Below are positions 1-8,845 of a stretch of 64,000 nt of DNA, piece after piece. The stretch's first letter is position 1. Every line of letters begins with the position of its first letter. The notes under the pieces were generated by a model. The model saw only the letters and a list, made by a program, of their open reading frames with translations. It was not told where the DNA came from and did no database searches. Origin of the DNA: Actinobacteria bacterium OV450 (GTDB taxonomy: Bacteria; Actinomycetota; Actinomycetes; Streptomycetales; Streptomycetaceae); contig LJCW01000197.1 in NCBI GenBank assembly GCA_001298555.1, forward strand, positions 1 to 64,000, given 5' to 3'. Both the position numbers and the translations under genes were made by a program.

Positions 1-134
1 CCCCCCCCCCCGCCCCCCCGCCCGCCCCCCCCCCCCCCCCCCCCCGGGGCCCCGGGGCGCGGGGCGGGGGCCCCGGCGGGGGGCCGCCGGGCCCCGCCGC
101 CCCCAGCCCGCCGGCCCCCCGAAGGAACACCGCC
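1..134. other. C-rich low-complexity left edge
   Basis: The first 45 or so bases are almost pure C with a few G, followed by a GC-only stretch up to about 115. This carries no coding signal and looks like a contig end or an assembly artefact. Only the last 15 bases look functional: an AAGGAA ribosome-binding site sits about 9 bases before the GTG start at 135. No promoter can be read here. Confidence 0.7.
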
Positions 135-3100
135 GTGAACCACCCGCCGTCCACCCCCCCCGCACCCGCCGCCGCCCCGGCCGCCCGCTCCCTGGTCGAG
201 GACGTCCTGCCCCTGTCCCCGCTCCAGGACGGAATCCTCTTCCACGCCCTCTTCGACGAGGAGGAACGCGACGTCTACGTGGCCCAGCTGCTCCTCGACC
301 TCGACGGCCCCCTCGACGCGGACCGGCTGCGCGCCGCCGCCGACACCGTCCTGGAGAGGCACGCCAACCTCCGCGCCGGGTTCCTGCGCCGCGCCACCGG
401 CGAACCCGCCCAGGTCGTCCAGCGCGGCGTACGGGCCCCCTGGCAGCAGGTGGACCTGTCCGGGCTCGGCGAGAGCGAGCGCACCGCCGCCGTCGACACC
501 CTCCTCGCCGAGGACCGGGCCACCCGCTTCGACCTCGCCCGGCCGCCGCTGCTGCGCTTCACCCTCGTCCGCACCGGCCCGTTGTCCCACCGACTGCTGC
601 TGACCTACCACCACATCGTGATGGACGGCTGGTCCTGGCCGGTCCTGGTACGCGAACTCCTCGCCCTGCACGACGCCGACGACGCCCCCCTGGGACCCGT
701 CACCCCGTACTCCGCCTTCCTGAGCCGGCTCCACAGCCGCGACACGACCGCCGCCCAGGACGCCTGGACCCGCGCCCTGGACGGCCTGCCCGGCGGAACC
801 CGAACCGCGCCCGTGTCCCCGCCGCCCGGCTCGGTGCTGCCCGACCGCGTGGAGACGTACCTCCCCGAGTCCCTCACCGAACGGCTCGGCGCCCTCGCCC
901 GCGCCCACCGGATCACCTCCGGAACCCTGCTCCAAGGCGCGTGGGCACTCCTGCTCGGCCGACAGATCCGCTCCGAGGACGTGGTCTTCGGCGCCATCGT
1001 CAGCGGCCGCGACCCCGAACTGCCCGGAGTCGCCGACATCGTGGGCCTGTGCATCAACACCGTGCCGGTCCGCGTACGCATCGACCCGGCCGAGTCCCTC
1101 GTCGCACTGTTCGAGCGGCTCCAGGACGAGCAGGCGCGCCTGATCGACCACCACCACCTGGGCCTGGTCGAGATCCAGCGGCTCGCGGGAGCGGGCGAGC
1201 TCTTCGACTCCTGCGTCGCCTTCCAGAACTACCCGGTCGACGCGGCCGGCCTCGCCGCCCTCGGCGCGGGCGGGCTCCAGGTCACCGCAGTGGACCCGTA
1301 CGACGCCGCCCATTATCCGCTCTCGTTGACCGCCATCCCCGGCGACCGGCTGCGGCTGCAGATCGACTACCGGCCGGACGTCTTCGAACGCGACACCGCC
1401 CAGGCCCTGATCGAACGCCTCGCCCGGCTCCTGGAAGCCGTCGCCGAGGACCCCTCGTGCCCGGTGGGCACCGTGGACCTGCTCTCGCCCGCCGAACGCC
1501 ACCGCGTCCTGGTCGAATGGAACGACACGGCCCGCGACGAGGAGTACGCGGAGGTCGTCGAGCGCGTCCGGCAGCAGGCCGGGCACCGCCCCGACGCCGT
1601 CGCCACCACCGACGAAACCGGCCGCGAACTGAGCTACGCGGACCTCGTGGCCCGCGCCGACGCCCTCGCCCTGGCCCTGCTCGCCGACGGGGTGCGCCCC
1701 GGCGACCTGGTCGCCGTGCTCAGCGAGCCCACCGCTCGCGTCCCCGTCGCGATGCTCGGCATCCTCGGCTCCGGTGCGGCCTACGTCCCCCTCGACCCCG
1801 AGGGCCCCGTCACCCGCACCGCCGACCTCCTGGCGAGCGGCGGGATCGCCCGCCTGCTGACCGCCCCCGAACAGCGGGCGCGTGCCGAGGAGATCGCCGC
1901 CGCGGTCCCCGGCGGACTGCCCGTCCTGGTGATCGACGACGCAGCCGCCGCAGCCCCGGGCGAGCGCCCGGCGCCCGCCGGCGGACCCGACGCCCTCGCC
2001 TACGTCTGCTTCACCTCGGGCTCCACCGGCAAGCCCAAGGGCGCCATGGTCCACCGCCGGGGCATGAACAACCACCTCCTGGCCAAGGTGGAGGACCTCG
2101 GTCTCGGCGAAGGCGACCGCGTGGTGATGAACGCCCCGCTCACCTTCGACATCTCCGTGTGGCAGATGCTCGCCCCGCTGATCACCGGGGGACAGGTCCA
2201 CCTGGTCACCCGGGACACCGCCCGGGACCCGGCCGCCCTGTTCGACGACGCCGCCCGCCGGGGGATCACCGTCCTGGAGACCGTGCCCTCCTTCGTCCGC
2301 GCCGCCGTCGACCTGTGGGACACCGGCGTGCTGCCTCCGGCCCTGCCCGAGCTGCGCTGGTTCATCGTCAACGGCGAGGTGCTGCCGCCCGAACTGTGCA
2401 CCCGCTGGTACGCGCGCCACCCGCAGGCCGCGATCGTCAACGCCTACGGCCTCACCGAGTGCTCCGACGACAACACGCACGCCTTCATCGGCCCCGACGT
2501 GCACGCCCAGCTGGAACACGGCCGGCTGCCCGTAGGACGCCCGCTGCGCAACAACTCCCTCTACCTGCTGGACGCCGCACTCGCCCCCGTACCGCCCGGT
2601 GTGCCCGGCGAGCTCTTCATCGGCGGCACCGGCGTGGGCCCCGGATACCTGCGCGACCCGCGCCGCTCCAGCGAGCGCTACGTCCCCGACCCGTTCTCCG
2701 CCGTGCCCGGCAGCCGCATGTACCGCACCGGCGACCTCGCCCGGATGCGGACCGACGGCCAGCTCGACTTCCTCGGCCGCCAGGACCACCAGGTCAAGGT
2801 CCGCGGAAACCGCATCGAACTGGGCGAGGTGGAGACCGCGCTGCGCGCCGTGCCCGGCGTCGGCGAGGCCGTCGTCGCCGTCGACCGCGACCACGCGGGC
2901 CAGCAGCGGCTCGTCTGCTACTTCACCGGTACGCCCACCGCCGAGGAGGTCCGCACGGAACTGGGCCGCAACCTCCCCAACTACATGGTCCCGTCGCTGT
3001 TCCTGCACCTGCCGCAGTTCCCGCTCACCGTCAACGGCAAGCTCGACCGCAAAGCGCTCCCCGACCCGGCCACCGTGCACCGCCCCGCCGGACGCCTGCC

Positions 3101-3374
3101 CGCCACCCCCACCGAGAAGACGGTCTGCGAGATCTTCGCCTCCGTCCTCGGCCTCCAGGAGGCCGGGATGGACGACGACTTCTTCGCCCACGGCGGCCAC
3201 TCGCTCCTCGCCAGCCGGCTGGCCGGCCGCATCGGCACCGAACTCGGCGTACGGCTGGGCATCCGCGATCTCTTCGAGACGCCCACCCCCGCGGGCATCG
3301 CCGCCCGCCTGGCCGGGGCCACCACCGCCCCCGCCCGCCCCGCGCTGCGCCCCCGCTCCCGTGAGCGGGCGTAA
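135..3374 (+). CDS. NRPS, single module C-A-PCP
   Basis: A 1079-aa nonribosomal peptide synthetase module. The condensation domain (about residues 20-450) has an intact HHxxxDG site (HHIVMDG, near 160). Its start, LSPLQDGILFH, is the form seen in DCL-type domains that follow an epimerase. The adenylation domain (about 470-960) has core FTSGSTGKPKG, YRTGDLAR and NGKLDRK. The carrier domain (about 985-1060) has FFAHGGHSL with the phosphopantetheine Ser. The ten-residue code read by eye is D-I-W-E-I-N-A-D-D-K, which I cannot assign; A5 reads YGLTECSDD. There is no E or TE domain, so the chain must pass to or come from another protein. The GTG start has an AAGGAA SD. A free A protein and an exporter follow. 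A DCL-type domain here implies a D-configured donor from a module not present upstream in the window. Confidence 0.93.
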   Translation: MNHPPSTPPAPAAAPAARSLVEDVLPLSPLQDGILFHALFDEEERDVYVAQLLLDLDGPLDADRLRAAADTVLERHANLRAGFLRRATGEPAQVVQRGVRAPWQQVDLSGLGESERTAAVDTLLAEDRATRFDLARPPLLRFTLVRTGPLSHRLLLTYHHIVMDGWSWPVLVRELLALHDADDAPLGPVTPYSAFLSRLHSRDTTAAQDAWTRALDGLPGGTRTAPVSPPPGSVLPDRVETYLPESLTERLGALARAHRITSGTLLQGAWALLLGRQIRSEDVVFGAIVSGRDPELPGVADIVGLCINTVPVRVRIDPAESLVALFERLQDEQARLIDHHHLGLVEIQRLAGAGELFDSCVAFQNYPVDAAGLAALGAGGLQVTAVDPYDAAHYPLSLTAIPGDRLRLQIDYRPDVFERDTAQALIERLARLLEAVAEDPSCPVGTVDLLSPAERHRVLVEWNDTARDEEYAEVVERVRQQAGHRPDAVATTDETGRELSYADLVARADALALALLADGVRPGDLVAVLSEPTARVPVAMLGILGSGAAYVPLDPEGPVTRTADLLASGGIARLLTAPEQRARAEEIAAAVPGGLPVLVIDDAAAAAPGERPAPAGGPDALAYVCFTSGSTGKPKGAMVHRRGMNNHLLAKVEDLGLGEGDRVVMNAPLTFDISVWQMLAPLITGGQVHLVTRDTARDPAALFDDAARRGITVLETVPSFVRAAVDLWDTGVLPPALPELRWFIVNGEVLPPELCTRWYARHPQAAIVNAYGLTECSDDNTHAFIGPDVHAQLEHGRLPVGRPLRNNSLYLLDAALAPVPPGVPGELFIGGTGVGPGYLRDPRRSSERYVPDPFSAVPGSRMYRTGDLARMRTDGQLDFLGRQDHQVKVRGNRIELGEVETALRAVPGVGEAVVAVDRDHAGQQRLVCYFTGTPTAEEVRTELGRNLPNYMVPSLFLHLPQFPLTVNGKLDRKALPDPATVHRPAGRLPATPTEKTVCEIFASVLGLQEAGMDDDFFAHGGHSLLASRLAGRIGTELGVRLGIRDLFETPTPAGIAARLAGATTAPARPALRPRSRERA

Positions 3375-3449
3375 CCGGCCCCACCCGGTCCGACCAAGTC
3401 CGACCCCGCCGCGAAGAGCCCGACCGCACCCCCAGGAGACACCACCACC

Positions 3450-4988
3450 ATGAGCCCGACCGAGACCACCCCCGTGCCCCTGCGCATCGCGCACCGGGCG
3501 GGGCTCACACCCGAGGCCACCGCGGTCCGCGCACCCGAGGGCGAGCTGACGTACCGCCAGTTCGACCGCCGGGCACGCGCGGTGGCCGAGGAACTCCGCG
3601 CGGCCGGCGCCGGGCCGGAGGACACGGTGCTCCTGGGGGTGCGCCGCGGCGTCCACTGGGCGGTGGGGCTGCTGGGCATCTGGTACGCCGGCGCGGCTCC
3701 CCTCCTGGTGGATCTCGACGCCCCCGACGAGCGGCTGCGCACCCTGCTGCGGGCCGCCGGCACCCGGCACGCGGTCGCCCCGGACACCCACGCCGCCGCG
3801 ATGCTGCAACGCCGCACCGGGAGCGAGCTCTTCTGGGCGTCCACCACGACCGCGGCCCCCACGTCGGTGGTCCCGCCCGCCGACGTCGCACCGGGGTCCC
3901 TCGCCTACGTGCTCTTCACCTCCGGATCCACCGGGCAGCCCAAGCCCGTCGCGGTCGGCCACGCCGGACTCGCCGCACAGGTCGCCACCCTGGCCGAACG
4001 CTACGGGCTGACCGACCGGGACGCGGTCCTGCAGTTCGCGGCCCCCGCCTTCGACGTCAGCCTGGAGGAGGCCCTGCCCACCTGGTGCACGGGCGGCGCG
4101 GCCGTCTTCGTCAAGGACAACGTCCTCTCGCCCGCCGAACTGGAGCCGTTCCTGGCCGCGGAGCGGATCAGCGTCGTCAACCTGCCCACCCCGTACTGGT
4201 CGCAGTGGGCCAAGGACCTGGAGCGCGCCCCCCGGCCGCTGCCGTCCGCACTGCGCCGCGTGGTGATCGGCAGCGACGCGGGCCGCACCGCGGACCTCAC
4301 GCGCTGGACGACGGCCGGCCACCCCCCGGTGATCAGCTGCTACGGCCTCACCGAGTCAACGATCACCGCCACCTCCTACGAGCCGGCGCCGGCCGAACTC
4401 GCCGCCTTCACCGGCGACGAGCTGATCCCGCTCGGCGAACCCCTGGCCGGGGTACGGGCGTACGTCCTCGACGAGGAACTGCGCGAGGCGCCCCCCGGCG
4501 CAGCGGGCGAGCTGTACCTGGCGGGTTCCTGCCTGGCGCGCGGCTACCACGGCCGGCCGGGCCTGACCTCCGAGCGGTTCGTCGCCGACCCCTTCGCCGA
4601 CGCCCCGGGCGGCCGCATGTACCGCACGGGCGACCGGGTCACCCGCGCTCCCGGCGGCCCGCTCGTCTTCCTCGGGCGCGCCGACGACCAGGTCAAGATC
4701 CGCGGCCACCGCGTCGAACTCAAGGAGGTGGAGGCGGCCGTGGCCGCCCACCCCGACGTCGTCGACGTGGTCGTGCGCGCCGTCGCGGCGGCCGACGGAC
4801 CGCAGCTCGCCGCCTGGGCCGCCGTCACGGTCGGCAGCACCCTCACCCCGGACGAACTGCGCCGTCACCTTCTGGCCACCATGCCCGGGTACCTCGTACC
4901 CGCCGTGGTGACACTGATGGAGCGGCTGCCCCGTACCCCGGGCGGCAAGCTCGACCCCAAGGCGCTGCCCGCGCCCGCCCTCCGATGA
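3450..4988 (+). CDS. Stand-alone adenylation (amino acid-activating) protein
   Basis: A 512-aa free adenylation enzyme that would activate an amino acid as its adenylate and load a carrier protein in trans. Core motifs are present: FTSGSTGQPKP (about residue 157), YGLTES, GELYLAG, YRTGDR and GGKLDPK with the terminal Lys. Asp235 (FDVSLEE) is kept, so the substrate should carry an alpha-type amino group. The code read by eye is D-V-E-N-V-G-C-I-T-K; the A4 segment FDVSLEEALPT differs from the in-line A domains here. No carrier domain is attached, and no free carrier gene is visible in the window. It starts 75 bases after the NRPS stop behind an AGGAGA SD. Its stop overlaps an in-frame ATG of the exporter reading frame (ATGA), so the three genes are probably one transcript. 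Confidence 0.9.
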   Translation: MSPTETTPVPLRIAHRAGLTPEATAVRAPEGELTYRQFDRRARAVAEELRAAGAGPEDTVLLGVRRGVHWAVGLLGIWYAGAAPLLVDLDAPDERLRTLLRAAGTRHAVAPDTHAAAMLQRRTGSELFWASTTTAAPTSVVPPADVAPGSLAYVLFTSGSTGQPKPVAVGHAGLAAQVATLAERYGLTDRDAVLQFAAPAFDVSLEEALPTWCTGGAAVFVKDNVLSPAELEPFLAAERISVVNLPTPYWSQWAKDLERAPRPLPSALRRVVIGSDAGRTADLTRWTTAGHPPVISCYGLTESTITATSYEPAPAELAAFTGDELIPLGEPLAGVRAYVLDEELREAPPGAAGELYLAGSCLARGYHGRPGLTSERFVADPFADAPGGRMYRTGDRVTRAPGGPLVFLGRADDQVKIRGHRVELKEVEAAVAAHPDVVDVVVRAVAAADGPQLAAWAAVTVGSTLTPDELRRHLLATMPGYLVPAVVTLMERLPRTPGGKLDPKALPAPALR

Positions 4989-5035
4989 ACCCGCACCCCG
5001 CGGACCCCGTCCGCGAGCAGACAAGGAACGCACCC

Positions 5036-6349
5036 GTGTCCGTCACCACCGACGAGTCCTCCGAGACCGGTCAGGCCGTGGAGCTCCGGCAGCGCAGGGA
5101 CTTCCGTCTCTTCATGTCCTCGCACATCTGCAACGAGCTGGGCGGCAGCATCACGTACGTGGCCCTGCCGCTGATGGCGGTGCTCACCCTCGACGCCTCG
5201 GCGATGCAGGCGGGTCTGCTGTCCGCCGCGGAGCACGCGGCGTTCCTGCTGCTGGGCCTGCCCGCCGGGGCCTGGGTGGACCGGATGCGCAAGCGCCGCG
5301 TGATGATGGCCGCCGACCTCGCGCGCGTGCTGCTGCTGACGGCGCTGCCGGTGGCCTACGTGCTGGACCTGCACTCGATGCCGCTGCTGTACGTGGTCGC
5401 CCTGCTGCTGGGCTGCGCCCGGCTGTTCGGCGACGTCGCCGATCAGAGCTATCTGCCGAGCCTCATCGGCAAGGAGACCCTGATCGCGGGCAACTCGAAG
5501 TTGGAGACCGTGCGTTCGGGGGCCGAGTTCGCCGGCCCCGGCATCGCCGGCTTCCTGGTGCAACTGCTGGGCGCGGCCGGGACGCTGGCCGGCCAGGCCG
5601 TCACCTCACTGGTCTCCGTGGTCCTGCTGGGCCGGATCAAGGCCCGGGAGGAGAAGCCGGAACCGGCCCCGCGCCGGCACCTGCTGCGTGACATCCGCGA
5701 GGGGCTGAGCTATGTCCTGAGTCACCGGATCCTGCGGCTCATCGCCCTGAACACGGCCGCCGTGAACCTGTTCCTCAGCGCGGTGATGGCCATCGAGGTG
5801 CTCTTCCTGACCCGGACCGTGGGGCTGCCGCCCGCGGCCGTCGGATGGGTGCTGACGACGGCCACGATCGGCTCGGTGCTGGCCGCCACCGCCGCGGACC
5901 GGGTGACCCGGGCCGTCGGCGCGGCCCGGCTCACGTGGCTGTCCCTGCTGGTGACCATGCCCTTCGGGCTGCTGCTCCCGCTGGCGGACAAGGACTGGCG
6001 GATCGGCCTGTTCGTGCTCGGCTCGCTCGTCCAGTCGGCCGGCGTCACCCTGTACAACATCTGCCAGGTCACCTACCGGCAGACGGTCTGCCCGCCGCAC
6101 CTGCTCGGCCGGATGACCGCCACCATGCGCTTCCTGGTGTGGGGCGTACTGCCCCTGAGCGGCCTGCTGGCGGGACTCCTCGGTGAGCTCCTTGGCGTGC
6201 GGGACGCGCTGTGGGTGTGCGCCGCGGCCCTGTCGGCGGCCCCGCTGGTCCTGCTCTGCTCCCCGCTGCGGCGGATGCGCACGTTCGAGGACGATGCCCC
6301 GGTGGGCGGGGCCGAGGCCGGGGCCACGGGCGTGCGGTCGGTTCAGTAG
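5036..6349 (+). CDS. MFS exporter (EntS-like) of the NRPS cluster
   Basis: A 437-aa major facilitator protein with about 12 hydrophobic segments; the N-terminal part contains the loop AGAWVDRMRKRR between TM2 and TM3, typical of the MFS_3/EntS exporter group. It is inferred to export the peptide product or confer self-resistance. I chose the GTG at 5036 because AAGGAA lies about 9 bases before it. An upstream in-frame ATG at 4985 overlaps the stop of the adenylation gene (ATGA) and would add 17 residues, so coupling through that codon is possible. Its stop overlaps by 7 bases the 3' end of the convergent HTH gene. The substrate cannot be read from sequence. Confidence 0.88.
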   Translation: MSVTTDESSETGQAVELRQRRDFRLFMSSHICNELGGSITYVALPLMAVLTLDASAMQAGLLSAAEHAAFLLLGLPAGAWVDRMRKRRVMMAADLARVLLLTALPVAYVLDLHSMPLLYVVALLLGCARLFGDVADQSYLPSLIGKETLIAGNSKLETVRSGAEFAGPGIAGFLVQLLGAAGTLAGQAVTSLVSVVLLGRIKAREEKPEPAPRRHLLRDIREGLSYVLSHRILRLIALNTAAVNLFLSAVMAIEVLFLTRTVGLPPAAVGWVLTTATIGSVLAATAADRVTRAVGAARLTWLSLLVTMPFGLLLPLADKDWRIGLFVLGSLVQSAGVTLYNICQVTYRQTVCPPHLLGRMTATMRFLVWGVLPLSGLLAGLLGELLGVRDALWVCAAALSAAPLVLLCSPLRRMRTFEDDAPVGGAEAGATGVRSVQ

Positions 6350-6570
6350 CCCATCCGGAAGGCGATGTGGGTGAGCTGGGTCCGGTTCACCGCGCCGGTC
6401 TTGCTGCGCAGCCGGCGCAGGTAGGTGTCGACCGTGTGCGGGCTCAGCCCCATCCGGCACGCGATCATCCGGTAGGTGTCCCCCTGCGCGAGGTAGGCGA
6501 GGACCTCCTGCTCGCGGGGGGTCAGGGCGGGCAGCTCCGGCGAGCGGGCGGTGAGCGTGGTGTGCAGCAT
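6343..6570 (-). CDS. Small LuxR/NarL-type HTH protein
   Basis: A 75-aa protein consisting of little more than a LuxR-type DNA-binding domain: LTPREQEVLAYLAQG followed by recognition helix SPHTVDTYLRRL and the ending RTQLTHIAFRMGY. Complete LuxR/NarL regulators carry 130-250 further residues of sensor or receiver domain, which are absent here. The ATG at 6570 has GGAG about 8 bases upstream and fits the domain start; the open frame continues upstream to 6981, but that part has no domain character. It is transcribed divergently from the larger regulator at 6816 and shares its promoter region, which holds a 12-bp dyad. It ends inside the 3' end of the exporter gene. It may act as a DNA-binding-only regulator, like other GerE-size proteins. 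Confidence 0.75.
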   Translation of the reverse strand: MLHTTLTARSPELPALTPREQEVLAYLAQGDTYRMIACRMGLSPHTVDTYLRRLRSKTGAVNRTQLTHIAFRMGY

Positions 6571-6632
6571 GTGGGGCTCCGGATTCCGGATCGAAGGAGA
6601 AGGGGAGCGGCGGGGCTCGGCACCCCCGGTGG

Positions 6633-6663
6633 CGGTGCGATCACTTTGGGCGTGATCGCACCG
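6633..6663. promoter_or_regulatory. Perfect 12-bp inverted repeat, candidate operator
   Basis: Arms CGGTGCGATCAC and GTGATCGCACCG are exact reverse complements separated by 7 bases. The dyad lies between the divergent starts of the HTH-only LuxR gene (6570) and the 344-aa LuxR-type gene (6816), 63 bases from the first start. There is no T-tract, so an operator is likelier than a terminator. Which protein binds it is inference. Confidence 0.6.
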
Positions 6664-6815
6664 TTTCGGACGTCCGGGGCCTGAAGTGGCCGGACACCCG
6701 CTGCTGTTCGTGGGGTCCAGCCTTTCGTCCTGCTTATCCTGGCGCCAGGGGGCGGGCACCTCACCAAAGTGCCTGGCAGTAAAGCGACCAGGGGCGAAAA
6801 AGGCAAAGTGGGGCA

Positions 6816-7850
6816 ATGCAGACATCTGACGTGGTGCCGAATCCGAACGACGCCGATGTTGACATCGATATCTACGGCTGGGTGCTCGAACACCGCACGG
6901 TGGACGTGGACGCGGTGGCCGCCGGTACGGGGCGCGAGGCGGACGAGGTCCGGCGCAGCGTGTCCCGCCTGCGCGCCTCACGCCTGCTGCACGTGAGCCC
7001 GGTCGACCCGACGGTCGCCTTCGCGGTGGCCCCGGACACGGCAGCCGAGCAACTCGTCGCGCCTCTGGAGGCGCAGATCCGCGACCAGCAGCGGGCGATC
7101 AGCGGGATCCGCGAGGACCTGGGCCGCTTCCTGCCGCACTATCTGGGCCGCCGCTCCACGGGGGAGTCGCTGGAGGTCCTGGAGAGCCTGGAGGACGTGC
7201 GCGGGGCACTCAACCGGGCCTCCCTCAACTGCACGACCGAGATGCTCAGCTCGCAGCCCGGGGGCGGCAGCAGGGTGCCGGAGGCGATGCAGGAGGCGCT
7301 GCGGCGGGACGAGACGATGCTCCAGCGGGGGATCTCGATCCGGACCCTCTACCACCACACGGCCCGCTTCAACGGGCCGAGTCAGGCCTACGTCGCGGCC
7401 ACGTCCGTACTGGGGGCGCAGTACCGCACCGCGCACGAACTGTTCGGCCGGCTCATCGCCTTCGACCGGGAACTGGCTTTCATCCCGGTCTCCGACGGCA
7501 GTTGGGGCGCCGTGGTGATCCGCGAGCCGTCGACCGTCGACTACCTGTGCAACATCTTCGACCAGACCTGGGACCTGGCCTCCCCGTTCTCGCCCGCCGC
7601 GGGCCAGGGGCTCGAGGAGGTGGCCCGGGAGATCCACGAGACGATCATCCGGCTGCTGGCGGCAGGGCTGAAGGACGAGGCCATCGCCCGTCGCCTGGGG
7701 ATGTCGCTGCGCACCGCCCGGCGCCACATCGCCGACATCATGCAGGAGCTGGGTGCGGGCAGCCGCTTCCAGGCCGGTGTGGCCGCCGCCGCACGCGGAC
7801 TGCTGGACCCGGAGGGCGAGGCGGACGGCGAGCCGGTACAGCCTTCCTGA
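6816..7850 (+). CDS. LuxR-type transcriptional regulator with TrmB-like N-terminus
   Basis: A 344-aa regulator. The N-terminal 60 residues resemble a winged helix (VDVDAVAAGTGREADEVRRS), followed by a coiled region near 85-105 (LEAQIRDQQRAISGIRED), a central ligand- or phospholipase-D-like region, and a C-terminal LuxR HTH (about 275-330: LLAAGLKDEAIARRLGMS then RTARRHIADIM). Such proteins are frequent in Streptomyces secondary-metabolite clusters, often as single-copy pathway regulators. The ATG at 6816 has only a weak SD (a purine-rich GGCAAAGTGGGG stretch). It is divergent from the HTH-only gene and close to the cupin-like gene downstream. Role in control of the NRPS cluster is inferred from position. 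The broken gene at 29.4 kb carries a closely similar HTH. Confidence 0.85.
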   Translation: MQTSDVVPNPNDADVDIDIYGWVLEHRTVDVDAVAAGTGREADEVRRSVSRLRASRLLHVSPVDPTVAFAVAPDTAAEQLVAPLEAQIRDQQRAISGIREDLGRFLPHYLGRRSTGESLEVLESLEDVRGALNRASLNCTTEMLSSQPGGGSRVPEAMQEALRRDETMLQRGISIRTLYHHTARFNGPSQAYVAATSVLGAQYRTAHELFGRLIAFDRELAFIPVSDGSWGAVVIREPSTVDYLCNIFDQTWDLASPFSPAAGQGLEEVAREIHETIIRLLAAGLKDEAIARRLGMSLRTARRHIADIMQELGAGSRFQAGVAAAARGLLDPEGEADGEPVQPS

Positions 7851-7947
7851 GCTGGTGTCACGCGTTTTCGTGTCTGTCGCGGTCGGCGGGCGTGTCGCAT
7901 GCTGCTGGGATGGGAGCTGTGGAGCCGCCGAACAAGAGGGGCGCGTG

Positions 7948-8511
7948 ATGGACATGCCGGATGAAGCCTGGGAACGGGAGGCCCCGCACCTGCGGGAGAT
8001 CCTCCTGTTCCTCTCGGTCCACCTGGGCCGGGCGCCGGGTGTGCTGTGGCCCGAGCACGACAACCCGGCGTTCGGTGTCGACGACGGTGACGACGCCATC
8101 GACACCGAAGAGGTCGACGAGGCCGAGGATGCCGACGACACCGGGGCGGGCTCGGCGGCCGGCGATGTGTGCCCGGCGCAGGTGGACCGGTTCACCGCCG
8201 AACTGGCCTCGCTGACGGGCCTGTCCGTGCGGCTGGACCGGGTGGAGACGGCCGGGGCCGACCCGGGCATCGGTGTGGACGCGGCCTGGACCCGGCAGTC
8301 CGGGGGCCGGGAGCACCTGCTGATCCATCAGATCGCGGGCGCCGTGACCTGGCAGCTGGCCGGGACCGGCGAGAGCGGCCGGCCGGAGTCCTTCCAGTGC
8401 CGGCTGCTGCCCGGCGAACTGCTGTACGTACCGGCCGGCTGGTCGCGTCGACGCGTCGGAGTTCCGCAGGCCCGGTACGTGGTCATCTGCCTGGGCAGCA
8501 AGGGCGATTGA
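7948..8511 (+). CDS. Cupin/JmjC-like protein lacking clear metal ligands
   Basis: A 187-aa protein. Residues 30-65 are very acidic (runs of D and E). The C-terminal half reads like a JmjC/Cupin_4 barrel: LLIHQIAGAVTWQL and LLPGELLYVPAGWSRRRV, close to the consensus pG-LYvP-gW-H. The usual iron-binding HxD in the preceding strand is not visible, and the distal His after GW is replaced by Arg, so metal-dependent oxygenase activity is doubtful. The ATG at 7948 follows AGAGGGGCGCGTG; a GTG one codon earlier is equally possible. It lies 97 bases after the regulator gene and ends at a strong terminator, so it may be co-transcribed with that regulator. Its role in the NRPS cluster is unknown. Confidence 0.65.
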   Translation: MDMPDEAWEREAPHLREILLFLSVHLGRAPGVLWPEHDNPAFGVDDGDDAIDTEEVDEAEDADDTGAGSAAGDVCPAQVDRFTAELASLTGLSVRLDRVETAGADPGIGVDAAWTRQSGGREHLLIHQIAGAVTWQLAGTGESGRPESFQCRLLPGELLYVPAGWSRRRVGVPQARYVVICLGSKGD

Positions 8512-8525
8512 CGGCGCGAGAGGTG

Positions 8526-8571
8526 AAAAGGGGGAGGGAGGAGCGCATCGCGCTCCTCCCTCCCCCCTTTT
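8526..8571. terminator. Strong bidirectional terminator
   Basis: A 20-bp arm (8526-8545, AAAAGGGGGAGGG...) pairs with 8551-8571 with one extra C as bulge, leaving a 5-base loop. The A-run and T-run flanks make it usable from both sides. It separates the convergent genes ending at 8511 and 8597. Confidence 0.85.
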
Positions 8572-8596
8572 CGACGGCCCCTACGGGCCGGTGGGG

Positions 8597-8845
8597 TCAG
8601 CCACCCCAGGAGCTGTCGGTCGTGTCGCGGTTCCGGGTGCCCGGCGTGGTGCCGACCGTCACCACCCGGCCGTTGGGCATGACGATCTGACGCGGCGTCT
8701 GGGTGGTCGTGGCGCCCTCGCCCCCGGTGGTGGTCGTCACGGTGGTCGTGGCCGGGTCGCCGTCGGCGGCCTGCGCGGCACCGGCTGCGGGCAGCAGCAG
8801 CGCGGACGCGGCTACGGACAGGGCGAAGACGTAACGCTTGAGCAT
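8597..8845 (-). CDS. Small secreted protein, Thr-rich
   Basis: An 82-aa protein with a clear Sec signal peptide (LKRY, a hydrophobic core of AASALLLPAAG, then AAQAA as cleavage site near residue 27). The mature part of about 55 residues is dominated by TTTVTTTTGG-type runs and ends in SSWGG. No family is recognised. It lies between the regulator/cupin pair and the exporter, with a terminator just beyond its stop, so it is probably a single gene with its promoter in 8846-9020. A role in the peptide pathway is not evident. Confidence 0.7.
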   Translation of the reverse strand: MLKRYVFALSVAASALLLPAAGAAQAADGDPATTTVTTTTGGEGATTTQTPRQIVMPNGRVVTVGTTPGTRNRDTTDSSWGG

